From assembly GCA_047974565.1 (NCBI GenBank), contig JBKECN010000080.1, positions 52,446 to 116,445 of the forward strand: DNA of 64,000 nt, in the 5' to 3' direction. The stretch's first letter is position 1. Every line of letters starts with the position of its first letter. Of this stretch, positions 50,931-59,284 are shown one piece after another. Position numbers and translations under genes: made by a program. The DNA is from JBDIAG01 sp047974565. GTDB taxonomy: Bacteria > Actinomycetota > Actinomycetes > Actinomycetales > CAWJMD01. Under the pieces are notes generated by a model, which was not told where the DNA came from, searched no databases, and was given only the letters and a program-made list of their open reading frames with translations.

Positions 50931-51404
50931 GTGGACCTGACCTCGCTGTACCAGCAGCTCATCCTCGACCACTACAAACACCCGATCGGTGCCGGGCTCC
51001 GCGAGCCCTTCGAGGCCGAGGTGCATCACGTCAACCCGTCCTGCGGCGATGAGATCACCCTTCGAGTCCACGTGACCGACGCCGGCATCGAGGATGTCTC
51101 CTACGACGCGAAAGGCTGCTCGATCTCGGTTGCGGCCACCTCGGTGATGGCCGACACAGTCACCGGCCTCGGGGTCGAAGAGGCGATGAGTGAGTACGAG
51201 ACCTTCAAGGGTGTCGTCGCAGACGGCACCATGACCGACGACCAGGCCGAAGAACTCGGTGACGCAGCGGCTTTCGCGGGTGTTGCGCAGTTCCCGGCCC
51301 GGGTGAAGTGCGCCCTGCTGGGCTGGTCAGCGATGCGGGACGCGGTCAGCCGCGTGGTGTCTGAGGCTGAATTGAACGAACACACGACGAAGGAGAATGC
51401 ATGA
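50931..51404 (+). CDS. sufU: Zinc-type sulfur transfer protein SufU
   Basis: The protein is 157 aa. SufU accepts sulfur from SufS and passes it to SufBCD in Gram-positives. It starts VDLTSLYQQLILDHYKHPIG, with the conserved cysteines in NPSCGDEI, AKGCSIS and RVKCALLGW. A GTG start follows the sufS stop by 1 nt, with GGAGG upstream. It overlaps the next gene by 4 nt. Confidence 0.95.
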   Translation: MDLTSLYQQLILDHYKHPIGAGLREPFEAEVHHVNPSCGDEITLRVHVTDAGIEDVSYDAKGCSISVAATSVMADTVTGLGVEEAMSEYETFKGVVADGTMTDDQAEELGDAAAFAGVAQFPARVKCALLGWSAMRDAVSRVVSEAELNEHTTKENA

Positions 51405-51862
51405 GCCAGACCCAGGACCAAGCGCCCGAGGCGCTCGTTGAGGTCGACCCCCAGACTGATGCTCCCGACGCAACTTCCGACGCAACCGAAGCGGAACCCA
51501 GTGATCAGCGGCTCGGGCCCATCGACACCGGAGAGGACCCGGTCTTCACGACCCCGGCGAACGTCGCAGACGTTGAGGAGGCGATGCGAGACGTCGTGGA
51601 CCCTGAACTGGGGATCAACGTCGTCGATCTCGGCCTGGTGTACGGGATCACCGTGGACAGTGCCAACCACGCCGTGGTCGATATGACCCTCACCTCCGCG
51701 GCCTGCCCGCTCACCGACGTCATCGAAGACCAGACGGCGGCGGCTTTGGACGGGATTGTCGCCGGGCACAAGATCAACTGGGTCTGGATGCCTCCGTGGG
51801 ACCTGGACAAGATCACCGACGACGGCAAGGAGATGCTGCGGGCGTTGGGCTTCAACGTCTGA
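51401..51862 (+). CDS. SufT-like metal-sulfur cluster assembly factor (DUF59/MIP18 family)
   Basis: This 153-aa protein has a polar, acidic N-terminal region of about 55 residues, then a DUF59 domain: VEEAMRDVVDPELGINVVDLGLVYGI, MTLTSAACPLTDVIEDQ and VWMPPWDLDKITDDGKEMLRALG. Such proteins help mature Fe-S proteins and usually end actinobacterial suf operons. ATG overlaps the sufU stop by 4 nt. Confidence 0.93.
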   Translation: MSQTQDQAPEALVEVDPQTDAPDATSDATEAEPSDQRLGPIDTGEDPVFTTPANVADVEEAMRDVVDPELGINVVDLGLVYGITVDSANHAVVDMTLTSAACPLTDVIEDQTAAALDGIVAGHKINWVWMPPWDLDKITDDGKEMLRALGFNV

Positions 51863-51972
51863 GTTCGGAGCCTGCTTGCGGTTGGCGTCATTGGCGCGTC
51901 CGCGGTGCGTTGTCCTCGGTGTTGCGGACTCCATCGAGTTGGTCGTATAGATCACCTTCCGCGGCTACCCAT

Positions 51973-52450
51973 CGCAGTGACGGGAAAGACGGACGCCAAG
52001 TGTGCGCGCATCAGCGCCGATCGGGAGCGGATGCGCGCCGATCTGCAACCCGTGCGGGTCGCGGTGGTTCTGTTGTTGCTGACCTCGCACCGCCTGGACG
52101 TGATCCACGATCGGGGGCGTGCGATCAACCGGCTCCGAGCGACGATGCTGGACTACTTCCCTGCGCTGGGGCGGAATTCGACTACTCCAGGAGCGAGGCC
52201 GGACTCACCCTGGTGTCTCGCTACGCGCCCCCGGACTGCCTGCACCGGGTGGGCGCGTCCAGGCTGGCCGCGTGGCTGAAAGCGTGCGGCTGCAAGCAAC
52301 AGCGTGAGCCGGTGTTGACGCCGCCAGCACACAGACGACGCTGCTCGCCAGACCGTCGGGGCGCCGCTGGTGGCCAAGCTCGCCGGGCAGATCACCACCA
52401 TCGATGAAGACCTCGCGCGAATCGACGCGGAGATCGGGCGCGCCCGTGGC
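51973..52450 (+). pseudogene. IS110-family transposase remnant
   Basis: Three frames successively encode IS110 transposase-like pieces: GKTDAKCARISADRERMRADLQP... RRLDVIHDR-like and INRLRATMLDYFPAL; then FDYSRSEAGLTLVSRYAPPDCLHRVGASRLAAWLK; then AKLAGQITTIDEDLARIDAEI. The N-terminal part with the first catalytic residues and the C-terminal domain are missing, so it is inactive. Confidence 0.8.
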
Positions 52451-52506
52451 CTCGGCAGGCTCTCGCCACAACGCGCCAAGCCAATCATCCAGCCCATCCA
52501 AGAATC

Positions 52507-52534
52507 CAGGGTTAAGCCTACAGGGTTAAGCCCA
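52507..52534. repeat. 14-bp tandem duplication
   Basis: cagggttaagccta is followed directly by cagggttaagccca, at the left edge of an A+T-rich stretch. Confidence 0.6.
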
Positions 52535-52800
52535 CAGGTTTCTCTATTTTCGTGCCTCAGTATCCCATTGACTCGAGGCGATGCTTCTGAGAGATTGTTA
52601 CTATGCACTTGTGTCCGATGCCGTAAGAAGTGACTGGGTGTTCGCGCTTTACCAATCTAGAACTAGTCTGGATTGGAGTTCAATTCAGCCACAGGCCGAC
52701 TATAGGCGCATCATGCAAGCCTGCATATTAGTAATCGTTGCGAGTGGGTTTACTTGTGCGTATCTTGGACAGATGAATTTCTAGTGTAAGGCGATTTCAG
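52535..52800. mobile_element. A+T-rich stretch, probably foreign
   Basis: About 266 bp whose G+C drops to about 45-50% by eye against about 70% around it. It follows the transposase remnant directly. No terminal repeats were found. It is probably part of a decayed mobile element. Confidence 0.45.
52581..52784 (+). CDS. Small hypothetical protein, possible C-terminal membrane segment
   Basis: This 67-codon frame starts MLLRDCYYALVSDAVRSDW and ends with a hydrophobic segment (ACILVIVASGFTCAYLGQM). There is no clear ribosome site. It lies wholly in the A+T-rich stretch; it may be a relic of a mobile element. Confidence 0.3.
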   Translation: MLLRDCYYALVSDAVRSDWVFALYQSRTSLDWSSIQPQADYRRIMQACILVIVASGFTCAYLGQMNF

Positions 52801-52803
52801 GAG

Positions 52804-52953
52804 GTGGCAGTTACCGGGGAACTGCGTTCCAGTTCCACCGAGATCGACGAAGTGGCCGCCGACGCGGAGGTCGTCGTCGTAGCCGAAGTGAGCTCCAAGT
52901 CACCTAGCCTGACTCGTTCATGGATGGGGGCTTTCTTTCGGCGCGCTAACTGA
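52804..52953 (+). CDS. Possible 49-aa peptide with acidic N-terminal and basic C-terminal halves
   Basis: From GTG 52804 the frame encodes VTGELRSSSTEIDEVAADAE, then VVVVAEVSS and KSPSLTRSWMGAFFRRAN before TGA. Codon use is like that of real genes of this genome, in contrast to its flanks. The split into an acidic leader-like half and a basic, aromatic end is notable, but no modification gene is adjacent. It could equally be a gene fragment. Confidence 0.3.
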   Translation: MAVTGELRSSSTEIDEVAADAEVVVVAEVSSKSPSLTRSWMGAFFRRAN

Positions 52954-53373
52954 TGAGAGTTCCTGTCTGGCAAAGATAATGGGGGCGCTGAAGTCTCATG
53001 GTCGTCGCGCAGAAGAGGCGCTCCATGGTGAGGATACGTCGAGGGCTTCGGGGTTGGAAGCCACCGGGGATGGGCGTGGTACCCCCGCACGCGCACGCCA
53101 CAAAACGTCCGAAACAGGCCATCACGAAAGCACAGTCAAATACACCGGGAAACAGGGAAGTTGGTCTCGATCTCGGACCCGACGCCCGAATCTCGCTGGG
53201 ACGTAGCCCGACTGGACGAGTCCCACGCCTTGGCCGTTGTGGACTCCGCGAACTGGTTCGATAACCAGGCACATCGACTGCGTCTTCCAGGTGCCCTGTG
53301 TGGACAGGGTAGATCGCGGCTCCCATGCACGTGAGGCTCCGTCCGATGGCGCCGAGTTTGCCGTGATGGCTGG
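52954..53373. other. Gap upstream of the AraC regulator 3' end
   Basis: About 420 bp, open in several frames, with no recognisable gene or RNA. It belongs to the degenerate region after the suf operon. Confidence 0.4.
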
Positions 53374-54357
53374 TCAGCCTGCAGCGGCAGAGTTCTTCTC
53401 CGCGTGGGTGGGTGCGGCGAAGGATTTGCGGTAGTCGGCCGGTGCCACCCCGACCAGCCGGCCGAAGTGATGCCGCAGGACCGACCCGCTGCCGAAGCCG
53501 CTGCGTTCGGCGATGGAGTCCACCCCGAGGGTGGTCTGCTCCAGGAGCCGGCGGGCCAGGTCGACCCGCTGACTGATGAGCCACTGGGCCGGGGTGGTGC
53601 CGGTCTCGGCGACGAACCTGCGGGCAAAGGTGCGCTCGGACAGGGCAACCCGGCGGGCAAGTTCTCGTACCGGTTGCTCGCGGGCGAGGTTGGCGCTCAT
53701 CCAGGACAGCAGGGGGGCCAGGCTCGACTCCGATGTTGGGGCGATCGGTCGGTCGATGAACTGTTGCTGGCCGCCGTCACGCTGCGGGGGTACGACCATT
53801 CGCCGGGCGATGCGGGTGGCCACCTCGGCGCCCAGTTCGCGCCGGACCAGGTGCAGGCAGGCGTCGATCCCGGCTGCGGTACCGGCGGAGGTGATGATGT
53901 TGCCGTCGTCGACGAAGAGAACGGTCGCGTCGACCTCGATGTCGGGGTGCCGCCGTCGCATCTCGTCGGCATGGAACCAATGGCAGGCGCATTTCCTGCC
54001 CTGCAACACGCCGGCAGCTGCGAGCACGAAAACCCCGCTGCACACCGACAGCAGCGTGGCCCCACGTGCGTGAGCCCGGCGGATCGCTTCCAGGACGGTC
54101 GGCGGGTAATCCCGGCTGCTCACTGCCGCAACCGCCACGACATCCGCGTCGTCGGCAGCCTCGTACCCGTACGGTGCGATGACGCTGAGCCCGACCGACA
54201 TCGGCACCGGCGAGCCGGGCCGTTCCGAACAGACCCGCAGATCGAACCGAGGCACTCCATCTGACGACCTGTCCACTCCGAAGACCTCGCAGAGGACACC
54301 GAGTTCGAACGGGGTCGGCTCAGGAGGCAGCAAGGCGGCGATGGAAGTGAGGGGCAT
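53374..54357 (-). CDS. GlxA-family AraC-type regulator (DJ-1/PfpI-like plus HTH)
   Basis: This 327-aa protein has an N-terminal DJ-1/PfpI-like domain (about 1-190; ATLLSVCSGVFVLAAAGVLQGRKCACHW; SAGTAAGIDACLHLV). A C-terminal AraC double HTH follows (RELARRVALSERTFARRFVAETGTTPAQWLISQRVDLARRLLE; SIAERSGFGSGSVLRHHFGRLVGVAPADYRKSF). It is divergent from two small membrane-protein genes. CAAACT, a possible -10, lies 6 nt before its ATG and touches an inverted-repeat operator. Confidence 0.92.
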   Translation of the reverse strand: MPLTSIAALLPPEPTPFELGVLCEVFGVDRSSDGVPRFDLRVCSERPGSPVPMSVGLSVIAPYGYEAADDADVVAVAAVSSRDYPPTVLEAIRRAHARGATLLSVCSGVFVLAAAGVLQGRKCACHWFHADEMRRRHPDIEVDATVLFVDDGNIITSAGTAAGIDACLHLVRRELGAEVATRIARRMVVPPQRDGGQQQFIDRPIAPTSESSLAPLLSWMSANLAREQPVRELARRVALSERTFARRFVAETGTTPAQWLISQRVDLARRLLEQTTLGVDSIAERSGFGSGSVLRHHFGRLVGVAPADYRKSFAAPTHAEKNSAAAG

Positions 54358-54367
54358 CCTCAGAGTT

Positions 54368-54402
54368 TGGCAGAAAATCTGCGCCAGTGGTCGTTTCTGC
54401 CA
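54368..54402. promoter_or_regulatory. Inverted-repeat operator in the divergent promoter region
   Basis: TGGCAGAAA (54368-54376) and TTTCTGCCA (54394-54402) form a perfect 9-bp inverted repeat with a 17-nt spacer, lying between the AraC-type gene and the divergent small genes. It is the likely autoregulatory and target site of the regulator. Confidence 0.7.
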
Positions 54403-54439
54403 CTAGTGGCGTGATTTCGATGCTCGCAAGAATACTGCC

Positions 54440-54598
54440 ATGTTCACCACAGAGTTCGCCCTCGTCCTGTCCGTCGTAGCATTGACGCTCTGGCAGTTGG
54501 AACGTACCCACCGAAGACTGCTCCGCGAGATTCCCCCACCACCCCAAGAGCCCGGCGGCTGGTGGCTCACCCGCCGAGGAACGGAGGCAACCCGATGA
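54440..54598 (+). CDS. Small membrane protein, 52 aa
   Basis: The protein begins MFTTEFALVLSVVALTLWQ, a single transmembrane helix with outside N-terminus, then a basic segment and PPPPQEPGGWWLTRRG. AAGAAT lies 6 nt upstream, a weak leaderless -10. The TGA overlaps the next ATG (ATGA). It is probably a direct target of the divergent AraC-type regulator. No family was recognised. Confidence 0.6.
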   Translation: MFTTEFALVLSVVALTLWQLERTHRRLLREIPPPPQEPGGWWLTRRGTEATR

Positions 54599-54792
54599 GT
54601 CTGTTCGAGCTCATGCTGAACATCAGCGTGGCGACCCTGCTGGCCTCCTCGGGCCTGGTGCCGTGGTGGGTTGCAGGGCGACTGAGTATCCCCGCCCAGG
54701 AACGGGTTCCGGCGCACGACCTCACCTGGGCCGAGCGGGTGGCGACCCTGCGCCGCGGAGCCAACACCTTCGTCTCGCCCTGGCTGCGGTAG
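54595..54792 (+). CDS. Small membrane protein, 65 aa
   Basis: The protein begins MSLFELMLNISVATLLASSG, a hydrophobic helix, then VPWWVAGRLSIPAQERVPAHDLTWAERVATLRRG. It is coupled to the preceding small gene by ATGA with GGAGGC upstream. The two probably form one membrane unit. Function unknown. Confidence 0.65.
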   Translation: MSLFELMLNISVATLLASSGLVPWWVAGRLSIPAQERVPAHDLTWAERVATLRRGANTFVSPWLR

Positions 54793-54873
54793 ACATCTCA
54801 CCTCACAGCGGGGACTGATCGCTCCACGAGTAGCGGGATGAGTCGCCGATCGCCTGAGATCCCAAGCAGCAGT

Positions 54874-54966
54874 TCTGCAGACGGACATGCAAACCAGTGC
54901 CGCAACTCATGGACCTCGTGCCCAGCTGGGCAAGAAGCACGAGCGGTATGCATGTCCGTCTGCAGA
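54874..54966. repeat. Large nested hairpin with perfect 18-bp arms
   Basis: TCTGCAGACGGACATGCA (54874-54891) pairs perfectly with 54949-54966. Inside, CTCGTGC (54915-54921) pairs with GCACGAG (54937-54943), next to the palindrome CCCAGCTGGG (54921-54930). It lies between the small membrane genes and the bioN 3' end. It could be a bidirectional terminator, a small palindromic mobile element or a recombination-type site. Confidence 0.75.
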
Positions 54967-55067
54967 CGCGAGCACAGACACCCTGTGGGATGTCGATCAT
55001 CGTGGGGTGTTACGCGCCGATTCGCGCTCCGACCGCTCACCCCGAGGCTGACAACCCGGTCAGGTCG

Positions 55068-55670
55068 TCACTCGTCGAGGCCGCGGGCTGCCAAGGCATC
55101 GGCGGTGTCGTGGGCGTAGCGCACGGTCCGCACCACCACGGGCACGAGCAGTGCCCTGGGGCTGCGTTGGGCCCCTCGTGCTCGACGGGCGTCGCGGACG
55201 GTCGCCACGATGTCGAGCAGCGCTGGAATGGACCGCACCACCAGCGCGGCGGCAAGCCCGAAGCGCTCCGGCTTGAGTCCGACGACCCGCGCCGGCCCGG
55301 CCAGCCAGGTGAAGGTGTCGATGAGCCGCGCCACCGGCGTGGTCAGGGTCAGCAACGCCGCTCCGGCCACGCACACCACGAGTGTGCCGACGATCACCAC
55401 CGCACCCGTCCATCCTGCGGTGATCACCTGAAATGGAATGAGCACCAAGAGGATCCACCGCAACGGCCACACCTGAGAAGCGAGCACCCGGGGACCGAAG
55501 CCGGCCATCAGATACCCCACGACAACGACACAGGCGCCCGCCGCGAGCATCGGCGGCGTACGCCACAACACCAGGGCGCTGGTGAGCACCAGCAGGGCGG
55601 CGAGCTTGACGCCAGGCCGCGCCCGGTGCAGCACCGAGCTGCCAGGCCGGTACAGCCCCACGACAGTCAC
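55068..55670 (-). CDS. bioN: ECF transporter transmembrane subunit EcfT (BioN)
   Basis: This 200-aa protein has about five helices and the CbiQ/BioN/EcfT coupling motif VRDARRARGAQ near residue 157. It begins MTVVGLYRPGSSVLHRARPGVKL. It links the ATPase to the BioY substrate component. It overlaps bioM by 4 nt and is last in the operon. Confidence 0.88.
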   Translation of the reverse strand: MTVVGLYRPGSSVLHRARPGVKLAALLVLTSALVLWRTPPMLAAGACVVVVGYLMAGFGPRVLASQVWPLRWILLVLIPFQVITAGWTGAVVIVGTLVVCVAGAALLTLTTPVARLIDTFTWLAGPARVVGLKPERFGLAAALVVRSIPALLDIVATVRDARRARGAQRSPRALLVPVVVRTVRYAHDTADALAARGLDE

Positions 55671-56365
55671 GACGGACCCGCATCCACGCCGTCGAGCATC
55701 CGGCGCCGATAGGCCGCGGTCACCTGCTCACCCGGGCCGTCGTCCACCACCCGGCCATCGGCCACACACACCACCCGGGGCCACCCGGCCACCAGCGACA
55801 GGTCGTGCGTCACCAACATCACCTGTTGCGGCAGGGACTCCAGTACCCGGGTCAGCAGCACGGTGTTGCGCAGGTCCAGCAAGGTCGTCGGCTCGTCGGC
55901 GACGAGCACCTGCGGCTCGCTCGCCAACACCGACGCAAGCGCCAGCAGCTGCTTCTGGCCACTGGACAGCAGATGCGCTGGGCGGTCGACCAGATCGTTC
56001 AGCCCCACTCGAGCCAGCGACTGCTGGATGAGCCCAGCGCGCTGGTCGGAGGTCAGGCCCCGCCGTCGCAGCGAGAAGCCCACGTCCTCGCCGACCGTGG
56101 GCATGATGATCTGAGCGTCCGGATCGGAGAAGAGGAAACCCACCTGTCGGCGCACCGCCCGGGCCTGAGTGGCCACGTCGAGGCCGTTCACCTTTACCCG
56201 CCCGCTGGAGGCCAGTACCAGGCCATTGACCAGCCGGGCCAGGGTGGACTTGCCGCCGCCGTTGGCGCCGATCACCCCGACCCGCTGATCAGCGAGGTCG
56301 AGGGTGATCCGGTCCAGGATGCGTCGTCCGTCCAGTTCCACGACGACGTCGTCGAACCGGATCAT
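55667..56365 (-). CDS. bioM: ECF transporter ATPase (BioM)
   Basis: The protein is 232 aa. Walker A (GANGGGKSTLARLVNG) lies near residue 34, the ECF Q-loop segment FSDPDAQIIMPTV near 79, signature LLSSGQKQLLALASVL near 130 and Walker B (VLVADEPTTLLD) near 150. A long open frame continues upstream but only inside the thiolase gene. The ATG overlaps the thiolase stop by 4 nt. Confidence 0.9.
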   Translation of the reverse strand: MIRFDDVVVELDGRRILDRITLDLADQRVGVIGANGGGKSTLARLVNGLVLASSGRVKVNGLDVATQARAVRRQVGFLFSDPDAQIIMPTVGEDVGFSLRRRGLTSDQRAGLIQQSLARVGLNDLVDRPAHLLSSGQKQLLALASVLASEPQVLVADEPTTLLDLRNTVLLTRVLESLPQQVMLVTHDLSLVAGWPRVVCVADGRVVDDGPGEQVTAAYRRRMLDGVDAGPS

Positions 56366-57534
56366 CCGACCCGCTCCACGAGCAGGGCCAAACCCTGACC
56401 GCCACCCACTGCGCAGGTGGCGACCCCGATCGACGATCTGGGCGCTGGGGGAGCTGATCGAACGAATTGGCTGAACAGCCGGACGACGAGTAGGGCACCA
56501 CTGGCCCCCCAGGGGTGTCCCCGAGCGATCGCGCCCCCCTGAACGCACACCCTGTCGTCGTCGGCGCCGAGCGGGTCCAATCCCCACTGATCCGTGCACG
56601 CGAGCACCTGTCCGGCGAACGCCTCGGTGATTTCCACCGCTGCTACGTCTGGCCAGGCGTAGCCCGTGCGCCTCAGGACCGCTCGAACGGCAGGGACCGG
56701 GCCGAGGCCGGGCAGTCCCGGCTCGACCCCCACGCTTGACCAGGCCCGCAACGCCAGACCCGGGACCCCGAGTTCTCGGCGCACACATTCGGGCACCACG
56801 GCCACCGCCGCAGCTGCGTCACTGACCCCGCAGGAGTTGGCCGAGGTGATGCTGCCGCCGGGGGAGAAGGCCCCCGGCATCCGGGCCAACACGGCGGGCC
56901 GCAGCCGTCGCGGCCGTTCGTCCTGGGAAAGGCCGGCCAAGGGGACGAGCTCGGCTAGTTCAACGCCGGATGCCATGCTGGCCAAGGCCCGCTCGTGAGA
57001 TCGAACCGCGTAGGCGTCCTGACGTTCCCGGCTGATCCCCGCCTCGTCGGCCACGCGCTGGGCCGCAAGCCCCATCTCCGGATCGTCGAAACCGGCAGGC
57101 GCGAACGGGGCTCGGTTGTACGCGACCGGGGGGTCCCCGAGCAGGGTCGTCGGCTGAGTGCTGGCGCTCTCCGCTCCTCCGGCGATGACGAGATCCGCTG
57201 CGCCACTGAGGATCTGCTCACCTGCCCAATGAATGGCGGCCTGTCCGCTGCCACACTGCCGGTCGAGGGTGGCGCCGGGGACACCGGTGCCCAGCCCCGC
57301 CGCCAGCGCCGCGACGCGGGCGATGTTCCCGCCGGGGCCGCGGGTGTTGCCCAACAGCACGTCCCCGATCTGCTCCCGTACTCCCAGGGCCAGCACGTCG
57401 TCGACGACGGCCCGCAGTACGGGAGCGGCGAGATCTACCACGTCGAGGTCGGCCAAGCCGTGCCCGGCACTGCCCACCGGGGTGCGTCGCGCTGCGATGA
57501 CGACGGGGGTTCGCTCACCCAGGGGGCTGGTCAT
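56362..57534 (-). CDS. Thiolase (acetyl-CoA acetyltransferase family)
   Basis: The protein is 390 aa. The nucleophilic Cys lies in LDRQCGSGQAAIH near residue 90, His in GGAIARGHPWGASGA near 345 and the second Cys in GVATCAVGGGQGLAL near 373. A catalytic thiolase is likely, either degradative or forming acetoacetyl-CoA. Its place inside a biotin-transporter operon is unexplained. It overlaps both neighbours by 4 nt. Confidence 0.9.
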   Translation of the reverse strand: MTSPLGERTPVVIAARRTPVGSAGHGLADLDVVDLAAPVLRAVVDDVLALGVREQIGDVLLGNTRGPGGNIARVAALAAGLGTGVPGATLDRQCGSGQAAIHWAGEQILSGAADLVIAGGAESASTQPTTLLGDPPVAYNRAPFAPAGFDDPEMGLAAQRVADEAGISRERQDAYAVRSHERALASMASGVELAELVPLAGLSQDERPRRLRPAVLARMPGAFSPGGSITSANSCGVSDAAAAVAVVPECVRRELGVPGLALRAWSSVGVEPGLPGLGPVPAVRAVLRRTGYAWPDVAAVEITEAFAGQVLACTDQWGLDPLGADDDRVCVQGGAIARGHPWGASGALLVVRLFSQFVRSAPPAPRSSIGVATCAVGGGQGLALLVERVG

Positions 57535-58649
57535 GATCGGCCCAGCGTAGGCGCAGGAGGTGTCAGGAGGCGCTGCACCCCAAGCCGGTCGGGCTTGCCG
57601 GACGCGAGTCGCGGGACGGGCCGGATGAGCAGCGGCCGGGGTCGGGCGGGCGAGGGGAGAGCCCGGATCGCGCGTCGGACCACGTCCTCATCGCCAGGGT
57701 CGGCTTCGGCGATGGCTCCGATGACGTGCCCGAGGCGTGGATGGGCTACCGGCGCGGCCACCGCTGCCCGAACCGGGTCCAGAGCGAGGAGGGCGGCTTC
57801 CACGTCGGCAATCCGCACCGTGTGCCCACCCACGCTGACGGCATCCTGACGTCCGAGAACCCTGATACCCGTGGGGGCCTCGAGGGCCAGATCTCCCACG
57901 CTCAACCAGGCGGATTCGCCGGTGCCTCGGTGTCGGGCGGGCCCATCGCCACGCAGGTACCCCTCGAAGGCGTGCCGGGAGCGGCTCCACACGATCCCGT
58001 CCCGCACCTGCACCTGAACTCCGGGGAACGGGGGCAGCCCGTCCGTAGGGTCGCGGTCCACGCCGGCCAGCACGAAGGACGCCTCAGCGCTGCCGTAGTA
58101 CTCGACGAGGCGCAGCCGCCGCCGGGCCAGCTGCTCCCGCTGGCGGGTGGGGACGGCATCACCGGCCAGGACGACGGTGTGCAGGTGGGGTAGATCGTCC
58201 AGCGCAAGGCGGTCCAGGGCACCGGGAGTGGCATGCAGCACCCGCGTCCGCTCGAAGCCGGGTTCGCCGACGAAGCGCACCGGCGAACCCGCGTCGCGGG
58301 CATGCCAACCGGCGTACAGATACAAGGACGCGGACGGGGGACCGGCGAGCCCCGCCGGGTCGCCCTCGTGGAGTCGTGTGAGTTCGGTGAGTGCTGCGGC
58401 GGTGGCGCGCCAGGAGGCGTGGGTTCGGATCACGCCGCGGGGTTGGGAGGTCGACCCGGACGAGAAGACCACCAGCCTGCCCGGCTCGAGCCGGTTCGAA
58501 CGCGCCGCATCGTGTAGGTCGGCCACGGCCCTCTCGCGTAGGGGGGCGGGCCACGCCGGGTCGAGGACTGCCACCACGGCCTCGTCGTCGAAGGCGGCGA
58601 CCACCCCGTCCAGGGTGCGGTGTGGGTCAGGCGTGCACAGCACCCGCAC
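57531..58649 (-). CDS. AMP-forming acyl-CoA ligase-like protein
   Basis: This protein of about 372 aa is shorter than the usual 500-550. ANL-superfamily motifs are visible: VVFSSGSTSQPRGV (P-loop) near 100, YYGSAEASF (A5), SVGDLALEAPTGIRVLGRQDAVSVGGHTV (A7-A8 hinge) and the catalytic lysine in RLASGKPDRLG near 355. Short members such as MenE are known. GTG 58649 lies 17 nt after the bioY stop, but the frame is open upstream and the true start is uncertain. Substrate unknown. Confidence 0.85.
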   Translation of the reverse strand: MRVLCTPDPHRTLDGVVAAFDDEAVVAVLDPAWPAPLRERAVADLHDAARSNRLEPGRLVVFSSGSTSQPRGVIRTHASWRATAAALTELTRLHEGDPAGLAGPPSASLYLYAGWHARDAGSPVRFVGEPGFERTRVLHATPGALDRLALDDLPHLHTVVLAGDAVPTRQREQLARRRLRLVEYYGSAEASFVLAGVDRDPTDGLPPFPGVQVQVRDGIVWSRSRHAFEGYLRGDGPARHRGTGESAWLSVGDLALEAPTGIRVLGRQDAVSVGGHTVRIADVEAALLALDPVRAAVAAPVAHPRLGHVIGAIAEADPGDEDVVRRAIRALPSPARPRPLLIRPVPRLASGKPDRLGVQRLLTPPAPTLGRS

Positions 58650-58666
58650 GCCGGCGTCCAGGCGGG

Positions 58667-59284
58667 TCAGCGGACGGCGTTCGCGCGGGGACGCGACGGG
58701 CGCGAGGTGGGCAGCACTCCGGGCAGGGCGCGGTGCACCCCCGTGGTGACGATCGTCGTCAATGCCACCTTGATGAGGTCTCCGGGGACGAAGGCGAGGC
58801 TGGTGGCGGCGGCGACGCCGAGGCTGGTGCCGGTCACCAACGCCTGCACGGGCACGCCGATCGCGTAGACCACGACGACGCAGCCGATGACGTTCGCTGC
58901 CGCACACCAGGTTGCCGAGAGGCGGGCCGGGCCATGCTCCATCAGGTATCCGGTGACGACGGCTCCTACGAGCCAGCCGAGTAGGTAGCCAGCGCTCGGG
59001 CCGACGAACACCGCCAGGCCACCTCGGCCCCCGGCCAGCAGTGGAAGGCCGGCGGCGACGAGGACGAGGAAGAGCAGGACGCTGAGGCCGGCGCGACGAG
59101 CGCCGAGCAACGAGGCGGCCAACATGACGCCGAACGTCTGCAACGTGATCGGCACCGCGTTGCCGAAGGGGGCCACCGCCCCGGGTAGGCCGAGGACGGC
59201 GATGAATGCGGCGAAGACCGCGATGAGTGCCAGATCGCGGGCTGGGGAGGTGGCGCCGCCGAAGGGACGCGACTGTCGGGCCAT
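58667..59284 (-). CDS. bioY: Biotin transporter substrate-binding subunit BioY
   Basis: The protein is 205 aa with six helices. BioY features are visible: VPITLQTFGVMLAASLLGARRAGLSVLLFLVLVAAGLPLLAGGRGGL, VGPSAGYLLGWLVGA and the C-terminal FVPGDLIKVALTTIV. It captures biotin in the membrane and pairs with BioMN. ATG 59284 is set by TACCAT 6 nt upstream. It heads the five-gene operon. Confidence 0.93.
   Translation of the reverse strand: MARQSRPFGGATSPARDLALIAVFAAFIAVLGLPGAVAPFGNAVPITLQTFGVMLAASLLGARRAGLSVLLFLVLVAAGLPLLAGGRGGLAVFVGPSAGYLLGWLVGAVVTGYLMEHGPARLSATWCAAANVIGCVVVVYAIGVPVQALVTGTSLGVAAATSLAFVPGDLIKVALTTIVTTGVHRALPGVLPTSRPSRPRANAVR

Noticed and set aside
52979..53264. Short plus-strand frames before the AraC-type gene
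   Set aside because: No start context and no recognisable sequence; likely noise in a decayed region.
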